Below, one piece after another: positions 22,089 through 31,405 of a DNA stretch of 64,000 bases. Origin of the DNA: Rhodococcus sp. 1163 (lineage in GTDB: Bacteria > Actinomycetota > Actinomycetes > Mycobacteriales > Mycobacteriaceae); the NCBI RefSeq assembly GCF_002091985.1, contig NZ_MKKX01000035.1, forward strand, positions 173,638 through 237,637, written 5' to 3'. A program made the position numbers and the translations under genes. Position 1 is the stretch's first letter. Each line of letters opens with the position of its first letter. A model generated the notes under the pieces. That model made no database searches and was not told where the DNA came from. It worked only from the letters and a program-made list of their open reading frames with translations.

Positions 22089-22775
22089 GTGTCGACGCTC
22101 GTCACAGGAGTCACATTGGACTCCTTCGATCAACTACCGAAGCACACGCGGCGGTGTCGTTTCTGGGTGCTCGATCCAGCGAGGACCCGAGCCGACGGTG
22201 AGTCACTCGATTTGGAGTTCGAGAACGAGGCGTGGCTTTCGATGGTCATGCTCGAGTGGGGATCCTGCGGACAAATGCTGTCGGTCGGATCGGAGATCGT
22301 GGGATGCGCGTTATATGCGCCTCCGGGCGCAGTACCTCGGTCCACCACTTTTCCGACGTCACCTGTCAGCGCTGATGCCGTGTTGCTGACAACGTTGAGA
22401 ATCGAATCGGATGTCGATCGGGAGGGACACTCGGCCTCGCTGATTCAGGCGGTAGTCGCCGATCTCGTCAATCGTGGCGTCCGTGCGCTCGAGGCATTCG
22501 GGATTCGTCGAACTGCGGAGGACGAGGCGGTCGGTCCGCGGGCGACGATGTCGTTGACGTGTTCGGACACGGAATGCATGATCGACGCCGACTTCTTGGA
22601 GCAGGCCGGATTCGAAGTGGTCGCACCACATCATCGATATCCGAGACTTCGACTCGAATTACATCGCGATCATGGATGGAAGGAAGACGTCGAGTCGGCC
22701 CTTGAGCGATTGCTGATTGCGGCCAGTTTGACCGCGGTTGAGATCGAGCACAAGGAAACCGTCGGCGTCAGATGA
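22089..22775 (+). CDS. GNAT-like acetyltransferase (Rv3916c-type)
   Basis: This 228-residue protein sits between parB and cwlM, as mycobacterial Rv3916c does. A GNAT-like acetyl-CoA-binding region is suggested by LLTTLRIESDVDREGHSASLIQAVVADL followed in separate parts by GVRALEAFGIRR. The classical RxxGxG loop is altered to DREGHS, so activity is uncertain. GTG at 22089 with GAGGT just upstream is preferred to ATG 22071. Its substrate and function are unknown. It converges on cwlM across a hairpin. Confidence 0.7.
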   Translation: MSTLVTGVTLDSFDQLPKHTRRCRFWVLDPARTRADGESLDLEFENEAWLSMVMLEWGSCGQMLSVGSEIVGCALYAPPGAVPRSTTFPTSPVSADAVLLTTLRIESDVDREGHSASLIQAVVADLVNRGVRALEAFGIRRTAEDEAVGPRATMSLTCSDTECMIDADFLEQAGFEVVAPHHRYPRLRLELHRDHGWKEDVESALERLLIAASLTAVEIEHKETVGVR

Positions 22776-22777
22776 GC

Positions 22778-22802
22778 GGAGGTCGCTGAGCGCGACCTCC
22801 GT
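22778..22802. terminator. Bidirectional hairpin between the GNAT gene and cwlM
   Basis: A perfect 10-bp stem (22778-22787 with 22793-22802) and a 5-base loop lie between two converging stop codons, touching the cwlM stop. There is no long T-run, so it may be a weak or Rho-assisted terminator. Confidence 0.65.
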
Positions 22803-23995
22803 CAGCTCCGATCTGCAGCAGCTAGCTCCTCGGCGAGGAGTTCAGCGAAGGTGAATGTTCCGGTGGGCTGATCGTCTTGACCCAACAAGTACAAACGCTT
22901 TACCGAGATGAGAATTGCCTCGGCGATGATATCCCGGGATCGGGGATCACTGAGAACATCGACGTCGGAAGTGTTTGTCAGATAACCCATGTCGACTTGC
23001 ACCGTCGGCATGTTGGTAAGCCGCAACAGATCCCAAGTTCGCCCATGGCTGCGGCAATCGAGTAGCGGAGTACGGGCGACGATTTCGCGTTGTATGTAGC
23101 CGGTGAGGATCTGGCCGATCAAGGACGCCGAACCGTGTGAGTTGCCGAAATGGAAACTTGCCACTCCGTTCGCGGCTGGATTCGGGCTCGACGCACAGCG
23201 AAGTGAAATCATCAGGTCCGCATTGAAGCCATTGGACGTCTCGGCACGCTCGGCAACACTTGGATTGGTTCCACGTGCACGGGACAGAAACGTCTCCATC
23301 CCGGTGGCGGCCATTCGACCCTCGAGGCGACTGGCGACATCCCAGAGAATTTCTGCTTCGGAGATTCGGCCGAACATGCCGTGGACTATGCGTCCGGTAT
23401 CGGCGCCACCGAGATCGGGGTCGATCACGATGCGTTTGCCAGTCAATTGTGGGCCGGCCGCTCGGACGAGTTCTTGTTCACTGATGGCGTGTGGTGATCC
23501 GCCCGTGACACGTGTACCGAGCAGTTCGAGCGAACGCAGTGTTGCCGGACCGCAAATGCCATCTGGGGACAAACCGATTTCCCGTTGGAAAGAGGAGAGC
23601 CCTTCGTGAGTTTTAGGCCCGAAGTATCCGTCGACGCGCTCGCTATAGAAACCCAAGTCCTGCAGCCGAGTCTGGAGGGTCGCAATATCGTCCCCGTACA
23701 GAGGAGCCGAGAGCTGGTAGATGAGAGTCCGAGCTCCGAGCCGGTACGAAGCTTCCTTCAGAGATCGGTAGGTAGCTGGTCCTACGACACCGTCGACCAG
23801 TAAGCCTCGATATTGCTGAAAGGCGCGGACGGCGCCACCCAAGGATTCATCGAAGTCGGATGCGGGTGGAGTCCAGTGCGTCGAATCGTTCGCGGAAGAT
23901 CGATCTGTTTCCTCCACCAGAAATCCGAGCGAGACAAGCGTGCTCCGAACCTCCGCGACGGCGGGTCCAGAATCGCCGTGACTGAGTCGGTGCAT
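22802..23995 (-). CDS. cwlM: CwlM-like amidase homologue, regulator of peptidoglycan synthesis
   Basis: CwlM of mycobacteria is a cytoplasmic amidase homologue that, when phosphorylated by PknB, stimulates MurA (literature). The ATG at 23995 follows GGAAGG and gives 397 residues with no signal peptide. Two peptidoglycan-binding repeats come first (GDSGPAVAEVRSTLVSLGF; DDIATLQTRLQDLGF), then the amidase_3 fold. The usual zinc-binding IDPGHGG is replaced by IDPDLGG and the usual SIHAN-like histidine site by SLRCAS, so at least two of three zinc ligands are missing. It is the last gene of the murJ-sigM-trx run. Confidence 0.9.
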   Translation of the reverse strand: MHRLSHGDSGPAVAEVRSTLVSLGFLVEETDRSSANDSTHWTPPASDFDESLGGAVRAFQQYRGLLVDGVVGPATYRSLKEASYRLGARTLIYQLSAPLYGDDIATLQTRLQDLGFYSERVDGYFGPKTHEGLSSFQREIGLSPDGICGPATLRSLELLGTRVTGGSPHAISEQELVRAAGPQLTGKRIVIDPDLGGADTGRIVHGMFGRISEAEILWDVASRLEGRMAATGMETFLSRARGTNPSVAERAETSNGFNADLMISLRCASSPNPAANGVASFHFGNSHGSASLIGQILTGYIQREIVARTPLLDCRSHGRTWDLLRLTNMPTVQVDMGYLTNTSDVDVLSDPRSRDIIAEAILISVKRLYLLGQDDQPTGTFTFAELLAEELAAADRS

Positions 23996-24221
23996 ACAGT
24001 TGACCTTCCGATCTCGAGATTGATTGCTGCAACGACTGTATCCGCAACCCCGGAACGGGGAGTTCCGATTCGGGGTTGGGTCTATACAAAAGTCGATGTG
24101 CCGAGCTTGTCGGCACATCGACCAATTGTCGCAGAAAGTGACCGTCAAGCCCCAATCCGCCAGGTAGAGCCGACGGATCGCGGCGGTGGTGACGGCTACT
24201 GCTCAGGCGTTGTCTGCCTGA

Positions 24222-24554
24222 TCACAGGACCGCTTCGAGGTCCTTGAGAAGTGCTGCTTTGCCCTTGGCGCCGACGATTTGCTTGATCGGCTTGCCACCC
24301 TGGAAAAGGATCAGGGTCGGAATCGACATGACCTTGAAGTCACGAGCCGCCTGTGGGTTCGCATCGATGTCGAGCTTCGCGATCGTCAGCTTGTCCGAGT
24401 GTTCGGCCGCGATCTCCTCGAGTACCGGGGCCACCATCTTGCAAGGCCCGCACCATGTGGCCCAGAAGTCGACGAGAACGGGCTTCTCGCTGCTGAGCAC
24501 GTCGTCGACGAACGACGCATCCGTGATGGTGACGGTCTTCTTGTCGTCGGACAT
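24222..24554 (-). CDS. trxA: Thioredoxin
   Basis: This 110-residue thioredoxin carries the active site WCGPC in VLVDFWATWCGPCKM and the cis-proline loop SIPTLILF. The ATG at 24554 follows GGAGACATAC. It lies 38 bases downstream of trxB and would be reduced by TrxB with NADPH. The arrangement matches mycobacterial Rv3913-Rv3914. Confidence 0.96.
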   Translation of the reverse strand: MSDDKKTVTITDASFVDDVLSSEKPVLVDFWATWCGPCKMVAPVLEEIAAEHSDKLTIAKLDIDANPQAARDFKVMSIPTLILFQGGKPIKQIVGAKGKAALLKDLEAVL

Positions 24555-24592
24555 GTATGTCTCCTGGTTGTGTAGTAGTTCGGGAACGAAAT

Positions 24593-25582
24593 TCAGGCGT
24601 TGACGACGTCTACCGGCTGGTCGGCGTGCTCGAGCGTGTTCGAGGAGATGTCGCCCTGCTCGGCGAGCCAGCGCTCAGCGTCGATGGACGCAGTGCAGCC
24701 GGTTCCGGCCGCGGTGATTGCCTGCTGGTAGACGTGATCGACCAAGTCACCGGCGGCGAACACTCCGGGTAGCGACGTGGTCGAGGATGGCGAGGCGACC
24801 TTGACGTAGCCTGCGTCGTCGAGTTCGACCTGGCCCTTGACCAGCTCGTTGCGCGGATCGTGACCAATAGCGACGAACATTCCCGTCACCTCGAGAGTGG
24901 TCTTCTCTCCGGTGATCGCATTCTCGAGTGCTACCCCGGTGACCGAGGTCTCGCCCAGGACTTCGAGAACGTTGGTGTCGGTGAGGAAGCGGATCTTGTC
25001 GTTGGCCTTTGCGCGCTCGAGCATGATGCGCGACGCACGGAATTCGCTGCGTCGATGGACGATGGTGACGCTGCGTGCGAATCGAGTGAGGAAGGTTGCC
25101 TCTTCCATGGCCGAGTCCCCGCCACCGATGACGGCAATGTCCTGATCGCGAAAGAAGAATCCATCACAGGTGGCGCAGGCGCTGACACCGCGTCCGAGCA
25201 GTTTTTCTTCACCCGGTATACCGAGGTATCGCGCAGCGGCGCCCATCGCCAGGATGACCGCGCGTGCCTGATAGGTCTCGCCGCCGGCGGATACGGTTTT
25301 GATCTCGCCGCTGAGGTTCATCTCTTCGACGTCTTCGGTACGAATATCCGCGCCGAACCGCTTGGCTTGCTCGCGCATCTGCTCCATCAGGTCCGGTCCC
25401 ATGATGCCTTCGCGGAAACCTGGGAAGTTCTCGACGTCCGTGGTGGTCATCAAAGCGCCACCGAACTGAGTTCCCTCGAACAGAATCGGCTGGAGTTCAG
25501 CCCTGGCTGCGTATACACCGGCGGTGTATCCGGCCGGTCCCGAGCCGACGATGATGAGATCGTGAACCTGTGGGGTTGTCAT
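24593..25582 (-). CDS. trxB: Thioredoxin reductase
   Basis: TrxB is an FAD enzyme that uses NADPH to reduce thioredoxin. The 329-residue protein shows the FAD motif [19 protein letters not shown], the redox-active pair in CATCDGFF, the NADPH motif [16 protein letters not shown] with HRRSEFRAS, and the C-terminal FAD motif [10 protein letters not shown]. The tail extends past the usual end ([12 protein letters not shown]). It sits downstream of the sigM and anti-sigma genes, which in mycobacteria belong to the same stress and redox neighbourhood. Confidence 0.96.
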   Translation of the reverse strand: MTTPQVHDLIIVGSGPAGYTAGVYAARAELQPILFEGTQFGGALMTTTDVENFPGFREGIMGPDLMEQMREQAKRFGADIRTEDVEEMNLSGEIKTVSAGGETYQARAVILAMGAAARYLGIPGEEKLLGRGVSACATCDGFFFRDQDIAVIGGGDSAMEEATFLTRFARSVTIVHRRSEFRASRIMLERAKANDKIRFLTDTNVLEVLGETSVTGVALENAITGEKTTLEVTGMFVAIGHDPRNELVKGQVELDDAGYVKVASPSSTTSLPGVFAAGDLVDHVYQQAITAAGTGCTASIDAERWLAEQGDISSNTLEHADQPVDVVNA

Positions 25583-25722
25583 GCGGACCTTCCGATCGAA
25601 TGTGCTGTCTACCGATTGCGTTGAAACAAAAGTCGAGGGGCATAGTTCTGGTGCGCCCGCCGGTTATGTCAACACCAGCGTAAAGGGTGTTGTTCCCCGG
25701 TAGTTCTCCTGCGCATCCGAGA

Positions 25723-26445
25723 TCAGTTCAGATCGCGACGGACCAGTGTCTGCGGGTTACCGTCTCCGCAATCCGCGCCCACCACGAGTACGGTCATGCC
25801 GTCCATCGGAAAACGCGGCACGACGAGCAGGGTTGCGGATCGTCCGTCGACCTGTACCGGAGTGGCTGCGAGCAGAATTGCTCGAGGGTCGAAGCCGTTG
25901 GCCGCCAGACACTCTGGAAGATTGCCGGCGTCCTTCAGTTCGGTTGGATCCTGTCGGCCGAGGAGGTCGCGGACATCGGCGGAGTTCAAGCCGCTCGAAT
26001 CGAGAACCAGGCTGGGTGGATATGCCGGTGCGGCTACCGTGTCGGGGTCGGTCGGCCCACTCGGGCGGGCGAACAGCAAGGCGGAAAGCGAAGCGACGAT
26101 CGCGGCCGCAGCAGCGATACCGATACCCGTATAGGCCCACCGGCGTGAATAACGACCGGGTCGGTCACCGAACGAGGATTCCTGCTCGGACATCAGCGCG
26201 CGATCGATCCTCTCGGCGACGTCCGGAGGCATCGGCTCACCGGAGTCGAAGTCGCTTCCGAGTGAGCCGAGACGGGCAGAAAGCGCGTCGAGAGCGGAGA
26301 TGACCTCCATCGCTCTCGGATCTTGTCGAACGAGAGGCCAGAGCTTCGCACTGACCGACTCGTCGAGTACGCCTGCATGGAGATCCGCCAACAGGTCGGG
26401 TGAGTACGGAGCGACGGGTAGAGGCTCGGTTCCGTGCGATGCCAC
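25723..26445 (-). CDS. rsmA: Anti-sigma-M factor-like membrane protein
   Basis: This is a 240-residue single-pass protein directly downstream of an ECF sigma gene. The GTG at 26445 follows a strong GGGAGGAG. The cytoplasmic N-terminus has LLADLHAGVLDES and lacks the HxxxCxxC zinc anti-sigma motif. A hydrophobic span (WAYTGIGIAAAAAIVASLSALLF without a break) lies near residues 102-124, followed by an extracytoplasmic domain with two cysteines. By position and layout it matches mycobacterial Rv3912 (RsmA), which binds SigM. The symbol rests mainly on synteny. Confidence 0.8.
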   Translation of the reverse strand: MASHGTEPLPVAPYSPDLLADLHAGVLDESVSAKLWPLVRQDPRAMEVISALDALSARLGSLGSDFDSGEPMPPDVAERIDRALMSEQESSFGDRPGRYSRRWAYTGIGIAAAAAIVASLSALLFARPSGPTDPDTVAAPAYPPSLVLDSSGLNSADVRDLLGRQDPTELKDAGNLPECLAANGFDPRAILLAATPVQVDGRSATLLVVPRFPMDGMTVLVVGADCGDGNPQTLVRRDLN

Positions 26446-26534
26446 TTCGGTCTCCTCCCAGCGCAAGCTCTACCCACGGCCCGTCTTGTTTACGGGGCAA
26501 TCGTGCCTACACATGGTAAGACGCGCCGAACCCG

Positions 26535-27128
26535 CTAACGGTTCCCTTCGTACCGCAAATACTCGAGTTGTATTACCAATTTCAACCGTCCGCGGGCGCA
26601 TCGGCTCTTGATCGTGCCGGTGGGTACACCGAGCATGCGGGCGGCATCTGCAACCGAGTAGCCCTCCATGTCCACTGCCACGACGGCAGATCGTTGTTCG
26701 GGTGGCAACGACATCAGTGCTTTGTGGACCTCGATGGAGGTCTCGGCGGCAGACATCTGATCCCGACCGTCGACCGGTTCGATGTCGTCCTCGTTGGTGA
26801 GCGATACGGTCGGTCTCGAACGGTTACGCCGAATGCGGTCGAGGCATGCGTTGACAACGATCTTGTGTAGCCAACTGCGTACAGCAGCATCGGCCCGGAA
26901 CGTGGCGGCGGTGCGGTGGGCCGACAGGAGTGCTTCTTGCAGTGCGTCGGCTGCGTCCTCGTTGGTATAGCTGGTTCGGCGTGCGGTCATCCAAAGGTGC
27001 TCATGATGTCGATGTACCAGCGAAGTGAACGCATCGGCCTCCCCGGCCACGTGCGCACTCAGCAATTCGACGTCGGAGCGTCCGCCGAGAAGACCCCCGA
27101 CAGCCCAGTCCTTATGTAGATCCCCCAT
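26535..27128 (-). CDS. sigM: ECF RNA polymerase sigma factor SigM
   Basis: The 197-residue protein has ECF sigma region 2 (EDAADALQEALLSAHR; VRSWLHKIVVNACLDRIRR) and region 4 with its helix-turn-helix (LPPEQRSAVVAVDMEGYS; AARMLGVPTGTIKSRCARGR). ATG 27128 follows GGGGGAG. It sits between murJ and the anti-sigma gene, as Rv3911 does, which supports the SigM name. It probably controls secreted or envelope functions, but its regulon cannot be read here. Confidence 0.9.
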   Translation of the reverse strand: MGDLHKDWAVGGLLGGRSDVELLSAHVAGEADAFTSLVHRHHEHLWMTARRTSYTNEDAADALQEALLSAHRTAATFRADAAVRSWLHKIVVNACLDRIRRNRSRPTVSLTNEDDIEPVDGRDQMSAAETSIEVHKALMSLPPEQRSAVVAVDMEGYSVADAARMLGVPTGTIKSRCARGRLKLVIQLEYLRYEGNR

Positions 27129-27253
27129 ACGAAAACGGCTCCCCCCGTATTACCGCATTGTCGGAGAGCCTAAGGCATAGAGACCGTCGAGTACGAAACG
27201 TCCCCCGAACCGAGACGTTCGCAGGTCGACGGCGGGTGAATCAGGAGTCGTCG

Positions 27254-30200
27254 TCAGGGCTGCGCGGTGAAGCCGAAATCAGCGATCGTCGATTGGTTAC
27301 GGCCGCCGTCGTTGCCGAGTCCGGTAATCCACAGCAGAACATGCGTCGTGGGCTCGGAAACGGTCAGCGGGATGTCGGTGACGCCGTTCCCGAGCGTCGC
27401 CTGCCCGATGACGGTGGTATCACTGAGACTTGCGGAATCGCTTGGGGCAGAACGGATTTCGACAACGGTACCCGGAGAGGGCGAGTTGACGAAGGCGCTG
27501 GTGAGGACCTGCGAAGACGGCAGGGTTGCGAGTAGTCCTACGCCTTCCTTGAGTGACGGGAAGGGCTGGAAGTACGCGTCCGTGGTCCAGGTGGAGCTGG
27601 GGTTTCCGTCGATCGCGTTGCCTGCTGAACCGGCGTTGTCGGCACTGCCCTGAGGTGAGAACACCTCGACCGAGTCGATCGCTGTCGGAGCAGCTGCTGC
27701 CGGCGGCGCGACGTCTTCTGCACCAGGTGTGGCAGGGGCGGTCGCGCTGGTGGTGAGACCGAAGTCCTGCTGCGTGAGCGGCTCGTCGGAGCTGTCACCT
27801 GCGAGGAATGTGAAGAGCCAGTAACCCGCGAAACCGAGGACGATGACAGTCAATGCGCCCAACACGACAAGCGCGATGTTGGTGCGCTTCGACCGCAATT
27901 GTTGAGCGGCTATTTCCGCAGGGTCGGCCAGCGAGTGGCCGGAGGCACCCGGCGCACGCTGACCGAGACGCAGTGCAGGCATCAGATCGGTCTTGTCGTT
28001 GATGACTGCAGCCTGATCCAGCACATGCTGGACGGTCGCAGCCGTACGAATCCCACTGTTCTGCTCGAGTGCACGGACGGCGACTGCCGAGATCTCGAAG
28101 GGCACGTCGGGTCGGATACGACGCGGCTCGATGGCGTTGCCGCTCTCGTCACGGTCCGCAGGACGCATGCCGCCTACCGCTCGTGGCGATGAATCCGAAT
28201 CCGAACCGGGAGTCTTTCCAACAGCGTCGGCGAGAGGCCAACGCGCCGTGATCAGGGCGTACAGCATCGCGCCGAGCCCGCGAACATCGGAACCCGGGTC
28301 TGCATCGGCCAACGTCGCCGGGAATGCGAGAACTGCGTTTCCGCTGGTGCTGATCCGGACGCGGTCCGGATGGTCGATCGACAGTGCTCCGCCGCTTCGG
28401 TGTGCGGCTTCGGCGGCGGCAGCGAGGGCCTTGATGGCCCGAGCCGCGCCGGTCGGCGATGGAACGGTGTCGGCCATTTCACGTAGCGAACGACCAGGGG
28501 TCCATTCGGCGACGACGATGCCGCCGGAGCTGCCCCGGACGACGTCGAGAACGCGAGCAAGACCTGGGGAGTTGATCCGCCCCAGTCGCAGGGTGCGGGA
28601 CAGGATTGCCTGAGGGCCCTCGGGACGGTCGGGCGAGAGCGAGGACGCTTGCTGGTCGGCGTCGACGAACGTCAAGGCCACTTCGCGATCCAACTTGACG
28701 TCGTGGGCCTGCCAGAACTTGAGGCCACGTGCTCCACCGTGCGGGGTGAGCAGACGGTAGCGACCGCCTGCCACGGAAGCACCCGGGATGAGCTTGGGGC
28801 CGCGAAGAGACCGTGCAGGTTCGGAACCCGGTCCGACGGGTGGCAACGCTGGTGATCCGACTGGAGCGGCACCGGAGTCGTGTGCGACGCCTCGGCTGGA
28901 CTTCACCGGGGCGGTGGTGTTCTTTGCGTCCGAATCGACCTTCACGTCCGAAACAACCTTGTTGGCCGTCGGAGTTTCCTTGGAGTCGGCCTTGGCCTGC
29001 TCGGTCTTCTTCTCGGCAGATGCTTCCGACGTCGTGGCCTCGGTTGCATCGACTGCTGTGGAAGGTTCCGCTTCCTCGGGTGGTGACGACTTCTTGAACG
29101 GTGAGGGCATCTTGGTAGGCGTGGTGGCCTTGGTAGGGGTGGTGGGCTTGGAAGGCTCGAGCTTGCCCGACGCGTCTTTGGCGCGATCGTCCACCTCGAC
29201 ACCGCCGGCATTTCGCTGGGTGCCTTTCACTGTGGACTCGGCCGGCCCCCCAGCCATATCGTCGTCGGTCACTCTCACTCCTTCACGCGTCTCTGCCCCG
29301 AGTTGTCCTACATATCGTCCCGTCGCATGTCGCAGCGGCTGTTGTGCCGCCGGCGGACCTGAGGTGTACGGGGTCCCGGTCTGCCGCGGTCCAGCGTACG
29401 GGAGTGGTTGGGGAGAATTCTCCCATGCACGGCCCGAGCCGACGACCGCTATGTGTTCGGTCGCATCGAGGTCGGCCGTTTGCGTCGGATCGGGGGTCTC
29501 GATCGTCTTGCCGCGGAAACGTCGAACCAGTTTGCTGACGGCGACGGTCACTGCCAGGACCTCGGGAATCCGGCCGAACCAGAGGATTCCGAAGGTTATC
29601 GACAGCATCAGAACGGCGCAGAGGCCAACTCGGAGCATTGCACCGACGGGTCCCAGTGCGTCGGTGATGTTGCCGAGATCGGCGATCCGGTCGATGGCCA
29701 GCATGGCGGTGCCACCTGCGGCCGATGCGATCAGGACCATCCAGATGGTCTTACCGATATTGATCATCCGCAGGTTGCCGAGACTGCGATGGAGCAGGAA
29801 GCCACCGATGCATGCACCGACCACGAAACCGAGTCCGTTGGCGACACCGAGGATCAGCACCACCTGCTCGTCGTTGCTGGCCAGCATCGGTGCCAAGGCC
29901 GACAGCGCGATCTTGACACCCGTGATTCCGAGGATGATCCAGGTGGGAGTCCATGCCTGTTCTCTGGCGTAGAACACGCGCAGATGGATCAGGACGAGGG
30001 CGTACGGGATCAGCGTGAACGCCGACCAGCTGACGGCTTCGCCGAGCCGACTCGCATCGTCGGCGAAGTTTCCGAAGCCGAACAGTGCCTCGCCGACCCA
30101 TGGGCCGGCGAAGGTCAAGAACACTACGATCGGCACCAACGCGACCAGTGTCAACCGGGTAGCCACCGACAGGTCGTCCACGACGGCCGGAGTGTCTCCG

Positions 30201-31405
30201 TCGGCTGCGTTACGACTGAGCCGCGGCATGATGGCGGTCAGAACGGTGACGCCGAGGATGCCGTAAGGAAGTTGAAGCAGGATCCATGCCTGGGAGTAGA
30301 TTGCCGGACCTGCGGCGTCTGCTTCGGCGGAGATCCTGGTGGCGAACACGAGCCCCGCCTGGCTGATGACGACGTAGAGGATGATCGCGGCAGCCATCCC
30401 GCCGAAGGTCTTGAGTCGGGCGTCGATTCCCCACAGTGGTCGAAGGTCGACCTTTTCTCGACGTAGTGCCGGGATCAGCGCTACGACCTGGGTGATCACA
30501 CCTGCGGTGACACCGAGTCCGAGGATGAGGACGTGGGGGTCACTGATCCGCACCGGATCGAGGGATATCTCGCCCGGCACGAAGAAGTAGAGGGAGAAGA
30601 TCCCCAGCACAACCAGGTTGTTCCAGACCGGCGCCCACGCGCCGGGTCGGAAATTCTGGCGCGTGTTCAGGATGGCGGTAAGCAGGCCCGAGAGTCCGTA
30701 GAACAGGATGGCGGGCAACAGCAGGTACGACAGCGCGGTGGTCAGATCACTGCTGACCTTGGCATTCTCGTCGATCAACATGCGGCTGAGCAGGGGGGCG
30801 CTGATGGTGGCGATCAAGGCGACGATGGCCAGCATCGAGAAGGCGATGGTGAAAAGCCGTCGAACGAACGACGCTCCACCGTCGGAATCCTCCATCTCGG
30901 CGCGGACCAGAACTGGAACGACGATGGCGCTGAGCACGGCACCGAGAACCAGTTCGGAGATTATGTTCGGGAGGATCGTCGCCGAGGTGAACGAACTCGC
31001 GATCGCGCCGCCGAGAATCCCCAGCATGACGATCTGCTTGAAGAACCCGGTGATGCGGCTGACGAGCGTTGCGATCGCGATGGACCCCGTCGCGGCCAGC
31101 AGGGAACTCTGTTGCTTTTCGGTGACCGGCGGCTCGGCCGGACCGGGAGAGTGCGTCGGCTCTACGACAGGTGGGTAGTCCTCGTCACGGAAACGAGGAA
31201 TCAACTGTGTGACGGAATTGTCCGGGGCAGGGCCACCATCCGGGGACGGCGGTGCTGGATAGCTCCGCATCTCCCGGAACGGACCGCGGGGAGCCGGCTC
31301 GCGTTCCCAGGGTGCCGCTGACGGCTCCAGGGTTCGGCGGAAGACCTGCGCTGCGGGCAGCCGCGTGCGTGGGACGTCCCCCTCGTACGGGATGTTCCCG
31401 GTCAT
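27254..31405 (-). CDS. murJ: Lipid II flippase MurJ with pseudokinase and extracytoplasmic domain
   Basis: MurJ flips lipid II across the membrane for peptidoglycan synthesis. The 1383-residue protein has a proline-rich cytoplasmic N-terminus (about residues 1-105) and the multi-helix MurJ core to about 660. A low-complexity T/P/K/S/E-rich linker follows. Residues 880-1065 form a kinase-like domain that lacks key residues: VALTF replaces VAxK, and HRD and DFG are not recognisable. A single transmembrane helix lies near 1172-1200, then a discoidin-like end (NAIDGNPSSTWTTD). This is the mycobacterial MviN layout, in which the pseudokinase binds FhaA. Its ATG overlaps the upstream stop (ATGA). 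Confidence 0.95.
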   Translation of the reverse strand: MTGNIPYEGDVPRTRLPAAQVFRRTLEPSAAPWEREPAPRGPFREMRSYPAPPSPDGGPAPDNSVTQLIPRFRDEDYPPVVEPTHSPGPAEPPVTEKQQSSLLAATGSIAIATLVSRITGFFKQIVMLGILGGAIASSFTSATILPNIISELVLGAVLSAIVVPVLVRAEMEDSDGGASFVRRLFTIAFSMLAIVALIATISAPLLSRMLIDENAKVSSDLTTALSYLLLPAILFYGLSGLLTAILNTRQNFRPGAWAPVWNNLVVLGIFSLYFFVPGEISLDPVRISDPHVLILGLGVTAGVITQVVALIPALRREKVDLRPLWGIDARLKTFGGMAAAIILYVVISQAGLVFATRISAEADAAGPAIYSQAWILLQLPYGILGVTVLTAIMPRLSRNAADGDTPAVVDDLSVATRLTLVALVPIVVFLTFAGPWVGEALFGFGNFADDASRLGEAVSWSAFTLIPYALVLIHLRVFYAREQAWTPTWIILGITGVKIALSALAPMLASNDEQVVLILGVANGLGFVVGACIGGFLLHRSLGNLRMINIGKTIWMVLIASAAGGTAMLAIDRIADLGNITDALGPVGAMLRVGLCAVLMLSITFGILWFGRIPEVLAVTVAVSKLVRRFRGKTIETPDPTQTADLDATEHIAVVGSGRAWENSPQPLPYAGPRQTGTPYTSGPPAAQQPLRHATGRYVGQLGAETREGVRVTDDDMAGGPAESTVKGTQRNAGGVEVDDRAKDASGKLEPSKPTTPTKATTPTKMPSPFKKSSPPEEAEPSTAVDATEATTSEASAEKKTEQAKADSKETPTANKVVSDVKVDSDAKNTTAPVKSSRGVAHDSGAAPVGSPALPPVGPGSEPARSLRGPKLIPGASVAGGRYRLLTPHGGARGLKFWQAHDVKLDREVALTFVDADQQASSLSPDRPEGPQAILSRTLRLGRINSPGLARVLDVVRGSSGGIVVAEWTPGRSLREMADTVPSPTGAARAIKALAAAAEAAHRSGGALSIDHPDRVRISTSGNAVLAFPATLADADPGSDVRGLGAMLYALITARWPLADAVGKTPGSDSDSSPRAVGGMRPADRDESGNAIEPRRIRPDVPFEISAVAVRALEQNSGIRTAATVQHVLDQAAVINDKTDLMPALRLGQRAPGASGHSLADPAEIAAQQLRSKRTNIALVVLGALTVIVLGFAGYWLFTFLAGDSSDEPLTQQDFGLTTSATAPATPGAEDVAPPAAAAPTAIDSVEVFSPQGSADNAGSAGNAIDGNPSSTWTTDAYFQPFPSLKEGVGLLATLPSSQVLTSAFVNSPSPGTVVEIRSAPSDSASLSDTTVIGQATLGNGVTDIPLTVSEPTTHVLLWITGLGNDGGRNQSTIADFGFTAQP

